Positions 17,753-25,433 of a stretch of 64,000 bases of DNA are shown piece by piece. The DNA is from Alicycliphilus denitrificans K601 (GTDB lineage: Bacteria; Pseudomonadota; Gammaproteobacteria; Burkholderiales; Burkholderiaceae_C), in contig NC_015422.1 in the NCBI RefSeq assembly GCF_000204645.1, positions 1,753,001 to 1,817,000 on the forward strand, given 5' to 3'. The notes beneath the pieces were generated by a model. The model was not told the DNA's origin. It saw nothing but the letters and a program-made list of their open reading frames with translations, and made no database searches. Position numbers and translations under genes: made by a program. The stretch's first letter is position 1, and the number at the start of each line of letters is the position of its first letter.

Positions 17753-19422
17753 ACGCCCCCGCACAGACGACGGCCCCGATCCGCGGCTGCCCTTCCACCA
17801 TGGGTGATGAGCGCCAGCTCAACACCACCACCCTGATCCGGCATGCGGCGCGTACCCATCCGGAGCAGGAGATCGTCTACCGCACGCCCGACGGCGGCTG
17901 GGCGCGCTACACCTATGCCGACTGCTACGAGCGCGTGTGCCGCGGCGCCAATGCACTGCGCGCGATCGGCGTACAGCCGGGCGACCGGGTCGGCGTTCTG
18001 GACTGGAACAGCCGCCGCCACTTCGAGCTGTACTGGGCCATTCCGGGCCTGGGCGCGGTGATGCTGCAGATGAACCTGCGCCTGGGCGCCGAAGACCTGG
18101 GCTACGTGGCCGGCCACAGCCAGGCCCGGTACGTCCTGGTGGACGAATCGCTGCTGCCGGTGGCCGAAGCCATTGCCGCGCACGTGCCCGGCGTGCAGGG
18201 CTGGATCGTGATGAGCGACAAGCCGCTGGCGCAGATCCAGACCACGCTGGCGCCGCTCCTGCACTACGAAGACCTGCTCGCGCAGGCGCCGGCCGCGATG
18301 GACTGGCCCGAGATCGACGAGCGCTCGGCCTACAGCGCCTGCTACACCACCGGCACCACCGGCCGGCCCAAGGGCGTGTACTACTCGCACCGCGCGATCT
18401 ACCTGCACTCCACGACCATGGCCACCAACCTGGGCATGACGCTGGACGACTGCTGCATGCCGATCACGCCGATGTTCCACGGCCAGAGCTGGGGCCTGCC
18501 GCAGGCCGCCACCCTGCTGGCCAACAAGATCGTGCTGCCCGGGCGCTATCAGGCCGAGGACACCGCGCCGCTGACCGACGCGATGATCGCCGAGGGGGTG
18601 ACGGTGACCAACGGCGCGCCGGCCATCTTCCAGCCCATGCTGCAGTACATCGAGACGCTGCCGGTCAAGCCCGACTTCCGCCGCCTGCGCATGCTCTCGG
18701 GCGCCACCGAGCCGCCGCTGTCCATGATGCGGGGCTTCTACGAACTCACCGGTGCCGAAGTGGTGCAGGCCTATGGCGCCACCGAGACCACGCCGCTGGT
18801 GACGGTCAGCCGCCTCAAGCCCACGCTCAGGCAAAAGCTCAGCGCCGAGGAGCGCTGGAACCTCAAGCGCAAGCAGGGCCTGGTCGTGACCGGCGTGGAC
18901 ATCCGCCTGCTCGGGCAAGACGGCCAGGAGTTGCCGCACGACGGCCAGTCAGCCGGCGAGATCTGCCTGCGCGGCCCGTGGATCAGCGCCCGCTACCACG
19001 ATGCGGCCGACAACGACGGCCGTTTCGTCGATGGCTGGTGGCGCTCGGGCGACGTGGGCACGCTGGATGCCGACGGCTACCTTAAGGTCACCGACCGGAT
19101 CAAGGACGTGATCAAGAGCGGCGGCGAGTGGATCTCGTCGATCGACATGGAGAACCTGCTCATGGGGCACCCGGCCGTGCGCGACGCGGCGGTGATCGGC
19201 ATTCCCCACGCGAAGTGGCAGGAGCGGCCCCTGGCCCTGGTGGTGCTGAGGCCGGGCCATGCGGCCACGCAGGAAGAGTTGCACGCGCACTTGGGCAGCG
19301 CCTTCGCCAAGTGGCAGCTGCCCGACCAGGTCCTGTTCGTCGAGGCCATTCCCAAGACCAGCGTTGGCAAGAACGACAAGAAGCGCATGCGCGCCGAACA
19401 TGCGCAGCGCTATGCCGGGTAG
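17749..19422 (+). CDS. Fatty-acid/carboxylate-CoA ligase (FadD-like, AMP-forming)
   Basis: This 557-residue member of the ANL superfamily activates a carboxylic acid to its CoA thioester via an acyl-adenylate. The P-loop YTTGTTGRPKGVYYSH (about residues 200-215), YGATETTP, the SGDVGTLDADGYLKVTDR hinge region and a C-terminal KTSVGKNDKK with the catalytic lysine are all visible. The ATG at 17749 overlaps the racemase stop (ATGA). It resembles medium/long-chain ligases of the AlkK/FadD group more than acetate or aromatic ligases. It would start the pathway encoded by this operon by activating the imported acid. Confidence 0.93.
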   Translation: MNAPAQTTAPIRGCPSTMGDERQLNTTTLIRHAARTHPEQEIVYRTPDGGWARYTYADCYERVCRGANALRAIGVQPGDRVGVLDWNSRRHFELYWAIPGLGAVMLQMNLRLGAEDLGYVAGHSQARYVLVDESLLPVAEAIAAHVPGVQGWIVMSDKPLAQIQTTLAPLLHYEDLLAQAPAAMDWPEIDERSAYSACYTTGTTGRPKGVYYSHRAIYLHSTTMATNLGMTLDDCCMPITPMFHGQSWGLPQAATLLANKIVLPGRYQAEDTAPLTDAMIAEGVTVTNGAPAIFQPMLQYIETLPVKPDFRRLRMLSGATEPPLSMMRGFYELTGAEVVQAYGATETTPLVTVSRLKPTLRQKLSAEERWNLKRKQGLVVTGVDIRLLGQDGQELPHDGQSAGEICLRGPWISARYHDAADNDGRFVDGWWRSGDVGTLDADGYLKVTDRIKDVIKSGGEWISSIDMENLLMGHPAVRDAAVIGIPHAKWQERPLALVVLRPGHAATQEELHAHLGSAFAKWQLPDQVLFVEAIPKTSVGKNDKKRMRAEHAQRYAG

Positions 19423-19469
19423 GCCCCATCGAGCCCCATGTCCGGATCGGACGACTCCAGGAGATACGC

Positions 19470-20666
19470 ATGAATGAACATGAACCCGTCATCATCGGCG
19501 CGCTGCGCACACCGGTCGGCAAGCGCGGCGGGCGCTTGCGGCAATGGCACCCGGTCGATCTGCTGGGCGAGACCCTGCACCAGCTGGTGGAGCGCACGGG
19601 CATCGACCCGGCCGACCTGGACGACGTGATCGTCGGCTGCGTGCTGCAGTGGGGGCCGCAGCACGGCAACCTGGGCCGGCACGCCGTGCTGGCGGCCGGG
19701 CTGCCCGAATCCGTTCCCGCCGTGACGATCGACAGGCAGTGCGGCTCCGGCCAGCAGGCGGTGAGCTTCGCGGTCCACGGCGTGCGTGCGGGTGCCTACC
19801 AATTGGTGATCGGCGCCGGGGTCGAGTCCATGTCGCAGGCGCCGCTGCCGCCCTCGTTCAAGCCCGGCGAACCGCTCGGTCCGCAGTACAGCCCGCGCGA
19901 ACTGGCGCGCTACCAGGACAACCCGCTGCTGCCGCAAGGCGTTTCGTCGGAGCTGATGAACCAGCGCTTCGGCCTCGGCCGCGAGATGCTCGATGCCTTC
20001 GCCGTTCGCAGCCACCAGCGGGCCGCCGCGGCTGCGCAGGCCGGGCGCTTCCAGGAGCAGCTTGTGTGGCTCACCGAGGAGCCGGCAGACCCGGACAGCC
20101 CGGTGGTCGCCGCCGACGAGGGCGTGCGCGCGAATTCCGACCCCGCGAAGATGGCGGCTCTGAGGCCGGTGTTTGCCGCCGACGGCGCCACCACGGCCGC
20201 CAACTCGTCGCAGATCAGCGATGGTGCCGCCGCGCTGCTAATCGCCAGCCGCGCGTACGCCGAGCGGCATGGCCTGCAGCCGCGCGCCCGCTTCGTCAGC
20301 ACCGCCGTGGCCGCCGCCGACCCGGTGATCCAGTTCACCGCCGTGCTCGATTCCACCCGCAAGGCGCTGAAGGAGGCAGGCCTGGGCATCGGCGACATCG
20401 ACCTGTTCGAGGTCAACGAAGCCTTTGCCGGCGTGCCGCTCATGTTCCAGCGGGAGTTCGGCATTCTCGACGACCGCCTCAACGTCAACGGCGGCTCCGT
20501 GGCGATCGGCCACCCCCCGGGCTCCACTGGTGCGCGCATGCTGACCGACCTGCTGTGCGAGCTGGAGCGCCGGGGCTCCCGCTATGGCCTTCAGACCATC
20601 TGCGAGGCCTCGGGCACGGCCAACACCACCATTATCGAACGGCTGGATCCGGGGAGCAGGCCATGA
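19470..20666 (+). CDS. Thiolase (acetyl-CoA C-acyltransferase)
   Basis: This is a 398-residue thiolase that would cleave a 3-ketoacyl-CoA with CoA. The nucleophile Cys91 lies in DRQCGSGQQAV, the histidine His348 in SVAIGHPPGSTGARM, and the second cysteine Cys378 in ICEASGTANTTIIER. The usual C-terminal CxGGG motif reads CEASG here, so two of the three glycines that line the active site are replaced. The catalytic residues are intact and the enzyme is probably active, perhaps with altered substrate preference. The start ATG at 19470 follows AGGAGA. The stop overlaps the start of the hydratase gene by four bases. Confidence 0.92.
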   Translation: MNEHEPVIIGALRTPVGKRGGRLRQWHPVDLLGETLHQLVERTGIDPADLDDVIVGCVLQWGPQHGNLGRHAVLAAGLPESVPAVTIDRQCGSGQQAVSFAVHGVRAGAYQLVIGAGVESMSQAPLPPSFKPGEPLGPQYSPRELARYQDNPLLPQGVSSELMNQRFGLGREMLDAFAVRSHQRAAAAAQAGRFQEQLVWLTEEPADPDSPVVAADEGVRANSDPAKMAALRPVFAADGATTAANSSQISDGAAALLIASRAYAERHGLQPRARFVSTAVAAADPVIQFTAVLDSTRKALKEAGLGIGDIDLFEVNEAFAGVPLMFQREFGILDDRLNVNGGSVAIGHPPGSTGARMLTDLLCELERRGSRYGLQTICEASGTANTTIIERLDPGSRP

Positions 20667-21439
20667 CCGAGGTGCTGGTCCACCGCCAGGACGCCATCGC
20701 CGTCCTGACCATCAACCGCCCGCGCGCAAAGAACAGCCTGAACCGCGCGGTCTTCGATGGGCTCCACGCGCAGCTCGCGCAACTGCGCCACGACGAGTCG
20801 GTGCGGGCGCTCATCCTCACCGGCGCCGAAGGCGTGTTCTGCGCCGGCGCCGACATCACGGCATTCGACGCACTGCGCGCCGAACCGCTGCTGGGCGCGC
20901 GCGCGGCGGCGGGCGGCATGCTGTGGCCCGCGCTGGCGGGCTTTCCGAAACCCGTGATCGCGGCCGTGGAGGGGCTGGCGCTGGGCGGCGGCATGGAGCT
21001 TGCGCTGGCCTGCGACATCGTGATCGCCGGCGAGTCGGCCCGCTTCGGCGTGCCCGAGGTCAAGCTCGGCGCCATACCCGGTGGCGGCGGCACCCAGCGC
21101 CTGATCCGGGCCGCGGGCAAGTCCAAGGCGATGGCGCTGCTGCTGACCGGCGACTTCATGGACGCGCGCAAGGCATGCGAGGCCGGCATCGTCGCCGACG
21201 TGGTGGCGGACGGCCAGGCCTTGCCGGCGGCACTGGCCATGGCTGCCCGGATCGCCGCCAATTCGCCGCTGGCGGTGGCGCTGGCGAAGGACGCAGCCCT
21301 GTGCAGCTTCGAGACCTCGCTCGCGCAGGGGCTGGAGCATGAGAAGCGCAATTTCGGCGTTGCCATGCATTCGGCCGACAGCCGCGAAGGCCAGGAGGCA
21401 TTCCTGGGCCGGCGCGCACCCCGGTTCACGGGCCGCTGA
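20663..21439 (+). CDS. Enoyl-CoA hydratase
   Basis: This is a crotonase-family protein of 258 residues that hydrates 2-enoyl-CoA to 3-hydroxyacyl-CoA. Both catalytic glutamates of true hydratases are present and 20 residues apart: Glu112 in LGGGMELALACD and Glu132 in GVPEVKLGAIPGGGG. The oxyanion-hole segment FCAGADI is intact. It is translationally coupled to the thiolase gene (ATGA overlap) and followed 31 bases later by the dehydrogenase gene. It supplies the second step of the beta-oxidation cycle of this operon. Confidence 0.94.
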   Translation: MTEVLVHRQDAIAVLTINRPRAKNSLNRAVFDGLHAQLAQLRHDESVRALILTGAEGVFCAGADITAFDALRAEPLLGARAAAGGMLWPALAGFPKPVIAAVEGLALGGGMELALACDIVIAGESARFGVPEVKLGAIPGGGGTQRLIRAAGKSKAMALLLTGDFMDARKACEAGIVADVVADGQALPAALAMAARIAANSPLAVALAKDAALCSFETSLAQGLEHEKRNFGVAMHSADSREGQEAFLGRRAPRFTGR

Positions 21440-21470
21440 GGCCCGCTGGCCAACCACCAAGGAAACCACC

Positions 21471-22253
21471 ATGCAATTGAATTCCGATATTGCCGCCGTC
21501 ATCACGGGCGGTGCTTCCGGCCTGGGGGCCGCCACGGCCCGGCGCCTGGCCGGCCATGGCGTCAAGGTCGCCATCTTCGACATGAACGAGGCGCTCGGCC
21601 AGGCGCTGTCCAGCGAGCTCGGCGGCGTCTACTGCAACGTGGACGTGACTTCCGAGGAGCAGGTGGACGCGGCCTTCGCTCGCTCGCGCGCCGCCGTCGG
21701 GCAGGAGCGCATTCTCGTCAACTGCGCCGGCACCGCCGACGCCGTCAAGACCGTCGGCCGCGACAGGAAAACCGGCGAAATCCGCCACTCCCAGGTGGAG
21801 CGCTTCAACCGCCTCGTCCAGATCAACCTGGTAGGCACCTTCCGCTGCATTGCCAAGTCGGCTGCGGGCATGCTGGCGCTCGATCCGCTGGCCGACGGCG
21901 ACCGTGGCGTCATCGTCAACACCGCCTCGACCGCTGCGGTGGACGGCCAAGCCGGGCAGGCCAGCTACGCGGCCAGCAAGGCCGGCGTCATGGGCATGAC
22001 GCTGCCCATCGCGCGCGACCTGATGGACGAAGGCATCCGCGTCAACACCATCCTGCCGGGCCTCTTCGGCACGCCCCTGGTGCAAGGCCTGCCCGAGAAC
22101 GTCCAGCAGGCGCTGGCGGCCACCGTGCCGTGCCCCAAGCGTATGGGCGAGCCCTATGAGTATGCGCAGGCCGTGGAATTCCTGGTCCTCTGCGGCTACA
22201 TGAACGCCGAATCCATCCGCGTGGACGGCGCCCTGCGCATGGCGCCGCGCTGA
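21471..22253 (+). CDS. SDR-family 3-hydroxyacyl-CoA dehydrogenase (type II-like)
   Basis: This is a short-chain dehydrogenase of 260 residues with the NAD-binding GGASGLG and NCAG motifs and the catalytic set Ser153, Tyr166 and Lys170 (SYAASK). The acidic residue at the end of the second strand (FDMNE) predicts NAD preference. Overall it resembles 3-hydroxyacyl-CoA dehydrogenase type 2 (HSD17B10-like), which oxidises straight-chain and 2-methyl-branched 3-hydroxyacyl-CoAs. That fits the racemase in the same operon. It is the last gene of the operon; an insertion sequence begins 41 bases beyond its stop. Confidence 0.9.
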   Translation: MQLNSDIAAVITGGASGLGAATARRLAGHGVKVAIFDMNEALGQALSSELGGVYCNVDVTSEEQVDAAFARSRAAVGQERILVNCAGTADAVKTVGRDRKTGEIRHSQVERFNRLVQINLVGTFRCIAKSAAGMLALDPLADGDRGVIVNTASTAAVDGQAGQASYAASKAGVMGMTLPIARDLMDEGIRVNTILPGLFGTPLVQGLPENVQQALAATVPCPKRMGEPYEYAQAVEFLVLCGYMNAESIRVDGALRMAPR

Positions 22254-22287
22254 TTTCAGCGCAATGACGGGCTGGAGTCTTCTCTTC

Positions 22288-22294
22288 GTGAAAC
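22288..22294. repeat. Left target-site duplication of the IS481-type element (GTGAAAC)
   Basis: The seven bases GTGAAAC directly precede the left inverted repeat and recur at 23580-23586 directly after the right one. This marks the ends of the insertion. Confidence 0.85.
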
Positions 22295-23579
22295 TGTATG
22301 GACCGGGGACATAGGTAACAGGTGTGCCAAGACATGGGTAACACCTCAGAGGCAAGTATCGCCAGCCTGCTCACGCAAGTCGATCTGCATGAAGCGCTGA
22401 TGGCAGAAGTACACATCGTGCAACCCATCGACCTGGGTATTGGCCCGATGGGTAAGCGGTGCAGTGCGCTGGACACGCGCAACCTGCGGCCTTTGAAGTG
22501 GATGAAGCCGTTCCAGCCCACGGTGAGCACGCAATCCGTGGACGGATACTCGATGGGTGCGGGCTGCTCGCGATAGGGCAAAGGTCTGGGCCGGTAGCGC
22601 TGCACGGGCGTTTGCAGCTTCAGCGCCTCGTGCGGGCGCTCGCAGTTGTAGCTGGGGCGCCAGGCATCGAAGGCGCGCTGCACCGCTGCGTGGTCGGCAA
22701 AGTGGCGCCCAGCCAGCACCTCGATATCCAGCGTGCGGTGAAAGCGCTCGAGCTTGCCATTGGTCTGCGGATGGTAGGGCGCACTGAAGCTCACGCGCAC
22801 CCCCTGGCGGATCAGCCATACGGCCAGCTCGCTCAGGCTGTGTCTGCCTGAACTGGGGCTGCCCCAGGGCGCGCCGTTGTCGGCATTCATGCGCAGCGGC
22901 AGGCCGTAGCGGCGGAACACCCCCGTGAGCCGCTCGCGCACACACGCTGCGCGGGTGCTGGCCTGGGCACTGAGCAACAGGTTGAAGCGTGAATGGTCAT
23001 CCAGCAGCGTGAGCGCATGGCAGCGCCCGGCCAGGGTGGGGAAGTCTCCCTTGAAGTCGATCTGCCACAGGCTGTTGGGTGCCTCGTGCTCGAAACGCTG
23101 CCAGGCTTGGGCAGCCTTGCGGGCACCGGCTGCAATCAGTCCGTGGCGGTGCAGGATATGGGTGACGGTGCTGGGCGCGACAGTGGCCCGGCCCAGCTCG
23201 TGCAGGCGCGCGGCGATCTTGCGGCCACCCCAGGCCGGATGCTGCTGGCGCTGCGCCAGCACCGCCTGCTCGGTAGCGTCGCCGCTTCGCGTGGGACTGC
23301 TCAGTGGCCTGCGGCTGCGATCGTGCAGGGCGCTCGCATCACCGTCGGCCGCTTTGAAGCGGGACAACCACTTGTAGCCCGTCTTGGGGCTGATGCCGAA
23401 ATGGCGGCACAAGGCACGCACATTGGCATCGTCCTGGCCCGCCAGGTGCACGAATTCTTGGCGCAGGGACACGGTGTTCTTCTCCATCCAGACCATGGGT
23501 TTCTTCCGGGGGGCTTCAATATCCCGAAAGCGTTACCTATGTCCTGGCACACCTGTTACCTATGTCCCCGGTCCATACA
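22295..23579 (-). mobile_element. IS481-family insertion sequence
   Basis: This 1285-bp element is bounded by terminal inverted repeats of about 48 bp that begin TGTATGGACCGGGGACATAG. The first 35 bp are identical at both ends, and two mismatches follow in the next 13. Each end holds two copies of the word GACATRGGTAAC, probably transposase binding sites. A 7-bp target duplication flanks it. It carries one transposase gene on the minus strand with a C-terminal frameshift. It sits between the SDR gene and the efp terminator, so no neighbouring reading frame is broken. Complete ends and a perfect duplication suggest fairly recent insertion. Confidence 0.93.
22346..23496 (-). pseudogene. IS481-family transposase with a C-terminal frameshift
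   Basis: The reading frame starts at 23496 (MVWMEKNTVSLRQEF). It has an N-terminal helix-turn-helix (HFGISPKTGYKWLSRF) and a DDE catalytic core with Asp in QIDFKGDF, Asp in MNADNGAPWG and Glu in NGKLERFHRTL. Near 22440-22446 the frame shifts. The expected family C-terminus (TQVDGLHDVYFCHQRF, ending at a TGA at 22346-22348) lies in the neighbouring frame. In the original frame translation would run out of the element and antisense through the SDR gene to 22042 (484 residues). All catalytic residues precede the shift, so partial activity is possible. A sequencing or assembly indel is an alternative. Confidence 0.75.
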
Positions 23580-23586
23580 GTGAAAC
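23580..23586. repeat. Right target-site duplication of the IS481-type element (GTGAAAC)
   Basis: Identical to 22288-22294. It lies immediately before the A-run of the efp terminator, so the element inserted at the distal edge of that terminator. Confidence 0.85.
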
Positions 23587-23617
23587 AAAAAAAGGAACGT
23601 GCACTGCACGTTCCTTT
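23587..23617 (-). terminator. Rho-independent terminator of efp
   Basis: Bases 23591-23617 form a perfect 13-bp stem (AAAGGAACGTGCA and its complement) with a one-base centre. On the minus strand it is followed by a run of seven T residues, a strong intrinsic terminator placed 19 bases after the efp stop. The IS481 element begins seven bases beyond the T-run. Confidence 0.9.
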
Positions 23618-23636
23618 CCGTCCGGGTGGCGCCTGT

Positions 23637-24191
23637 TCAGACGCGCTTGCGGTATTCGCCCGTGCGGGTGTCGATCTCGATCTTGTCGCCCTGGCCCACG
23701 AACAGGGGCACGGCCACTTCGAAGCCGGTGGCGATCTTCGCGGGCTTGAGCACCTTGCCGGACGTGTCGCCCTTGACGGCGGGTTCGGTCCAGGTGATTT
23801 CGCGCTCGACGCTGGTCGGCAGTTCCACCGAGATGGCCTTGCCGTCGTAGAACACCACTTCGGCGGCCATACCGTCTTCGAGGTAGCTGATGGCGTCGCC
23901 CATGTTGCCGGCCTCGACCTCGTACTGGTTGTACTCGGAGTCCATCCACACGTACATGGGGTCGGCGAAGTAGGAGTAGGTGCACTCCTTCTTGTCCAGG
24001 ATCACGTTGTCGATCTTGTCGTCGGCCTTGAAGACGACTTCGGTGCCCATGTTGGACAGGAGCGCCTTGAGCTTCATGCGCACGGTGGCGGCGCCGCGGC
24101 CGCCGCGGGCGTATTCGGTCTTGAGGACGATCATGGGGTCTTTGCCCTGCATGATCACGTTGCCGGCGCGGATTTCTTGAGCGATTTTCAT
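23637..24191 (-). CDS. efp: Translation elongation factor P (EarP-modified type)
   Basis: EF-P rescues ribosomes stalled at consecutive prolines. The protein has 184 residues with the three beta-barrel domains expected of EF-P, ending in [12 protein letters not shown]. The loop that reaches the peptidyl-transferase centre reads ARGGRGAA, with Arg at residue 32 instead of Lys. This is the hallmark of the arginine-rhamnosylated group, and the rhamnosyltransferase gene earP lies directly upstream. The ATG at 24191 ([14 protein letters not shown]) is the family start. A strong terminator follows. The 159-base gap to earP suggests it also has its own promoter. Confidence 0.97.
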   Translation of the reverse strand: MKIAQEIRAGNVIMQGKDPMIVLKTEYARGGRGAATVRMKLKALLSNMGTEVVFKADDKIDNVILDKKECTYSYFADPMYVWMDSEYNQYEVEAGNMGDAISYLEDGMAAEVVFYDGKAISVELPTSVEREITWTEPAVKGDTSGKVLKPAKIATGFEVAVPLFVGQGDKIEIDTRTGEYRKRV

Positions 24192-24305
24192 GGCTTGCTT
24201 GGGATGGTAAGGTTGGGCCGCTCCACAAGTCGGGGCGGGCGGGCGTGGCCGCGGGGGGGCCGCCTTCCACCCCGGCGCATGTTCCGCGGCGGGGGCGCCG
24301 GCTGG

Positions 24306-24319
24306 GCACGCTAGCGTGC
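24306..24319. other. Perfect 14-bp palindrome between earP and efp
   Basis: The bases GCACGCTAGCGTGC read the same on both strands, within the 159-base efp leader. It could be a regulator site or part of a hairpin. No T-run follows, so it is not a clear terminator. Confidence 0.35.
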
Positions 24320-24350
24320 GGCCTTGGGGTATGGCGCAAAACCGAGGATT

Positions 24351-25433
24351 CTAGCGTTTCTCGGCCACAAACCCTAGTAGTAAGGTCAATAAATCGGGTT
24401 GTGCCAGCAGCCGGGCGCGTGCCGCCGCCGTGCAGGCGCGCCATTCGGCCAGCGTGGCGGCATCGAGCAGCGGCAGCGCGGGCGCGCTGTCCAGCCCGTT
24501 CCACAGCGCATGGAAGCGCCGCAGCGATGCGGGCGCCTGCAGCCAGTCCAGGAACGCCAGCAGCTTGGCGTGGTGCGCGCCGTCATGCTGCGGGTAGATG
24601 TGCCACACGAAAGGCTGGCCGGCCCAGAGCGCGCGCACCAGCGAATCCTCGCCGCGCACGAGGTTCAGGTCGCAGGCCCAGAGCATTTCGTCGAATGCCG
24701 GCTGGGGGCAGGGTTCTAGATATGAAAAAGAGAGCTGCTGGCGATCCATCCATACGGGTTTCAGGCCGATTTCATGCAAAACGGCCGCCGTGGCGCGGCC
24801 CGGCGTGACCAGCAGGTGCGCACCGGGGCGGGGCCCGAGCTGCGCGAGCAGCTGCGCAAGGGCGGGGGGCTCGTAGCAGAACAGCGAGATGGCCAGATCG
24901 TGCGGCGCGATGCCGTGGCGCGCGCGCCAGGCCTGGTGGTCGAAGGCCGCCTGGCGGGCGGCGAGGTCGCGCTCGCGCAGCAGGCCGCCCGTGCGTTCGG
25001 TGAAGCCGGGGTAGAAGAACCAGCGCGTCAGGCCCGCGCCGGGGCCTTTCATCAGGGGCGAGGGCAGGCGGTGGCAGCGTTCGACGTAGCTTTCGGCCGA
25101 CAGGTACTCCAGGTTGATCCACAAGGGTTTTTTGCCTCCATCGCCCGTGTGGCGGGCGATAGCAGCTATGAAGTCGGGAGCAATCTCGCAGCCGAAGGCC
25201 TCCACCACCACGTCGCCCGTCCCATCCGGCGGCGCCTTGCCAGGCCAGGGCAGCACCTGCACGCCCGCGGCCCCGCGTGGCGCCATCCACGAGAGGGCCG
25301 TGGCGTCGTCCACCCACAGGCGCACGCGGTGGCCCCGGGCGCCGAGCTCGGCGGCCAGGCGCCAGCACACGCCGATGTCGCCGTAGTTGTCGATGACCTG
25401 GCAGAAGATGTCCCAGCGCAAGGAGGTGTTCAT
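24351..25433 (-). CDS. earP: EF-P arginine rhamnosyltransferase
   Basis: EarP transfers rhamnose from dTDP-rhamnose to Arg32 of EF-P. The protein has 360 residues in a two-domain GT-B fold. The N-terminal motif CQVIDNYGDIGVCWRLA carries the conserved aspartates, and VRGEDSLVRALWAGQPFVWHIYPQ near residue 275 carries the conserved glutamate and substrate loop. The ATG at 25433 overlaps the stop of the LysR gene by four bases. The frame is open far upstream, but only this start gives the family N-terminus. The coding segment at about 25128-25169 contains a copy of the family-typical hairpin repeat, translated in frame. Confidence 0.95.
   Translation of the reverse strand: MNTSLRWDIFCQVIDNYGDIGVCWRLAAELGARGHRVRLWVDDATALSWMAPRGAAGVQVLPWPGKAPPDGTGDVVVEAFGCEIAPDFIAAIARHTGDGGKKPLWINLEYLSAESYVERCHRLPSPLMKGPGAGLTRWFFYPGFTERTGGLLRERDLAARQAAFDHQAWRARHGIAPHDLAISLFCYEPPALAQLLAQLGPRPGAHLLVTPGRATAAVLHEIGLKPVWMDRQQLSFSYLEPCPQPAFDEMLWACDLNLVRGEDSLVRALWAGQPFVWHIYPQHDGAHHAKLLAFLDWLQAPASLRRFHALWNGLDSAPALPLLDAATLAEWRACTAAARARLLAQPDLLTLLLGFVAEKR
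25128..25169 (-). repeat. Dispersed hairpin repeat inside earP
   Basis: On the minus strand the segment reads TAGCTGCTATCGCCCG, a five-base loop, CGGGCGAT, then GGAGGCAAAAAA. This is the arrangement of the hairpin repeats found in intergenic positions at 47265, 55146 and 59887. An eight-base stem (25140-25147 with 25153-25160) is perfect. It stays in frame and encodes roughly IAAIARHTGDGGKK. Confidence 0.45.

Noticed and set aside
22042..22345. Extension of the transposase to 484 residues beyond the IS element
   Set aside because: The extra codons read antisense through the inverted repeat and the SDR gene. The conserved tail is in the neighbouring frame, so the extension is the result of a frameshift.
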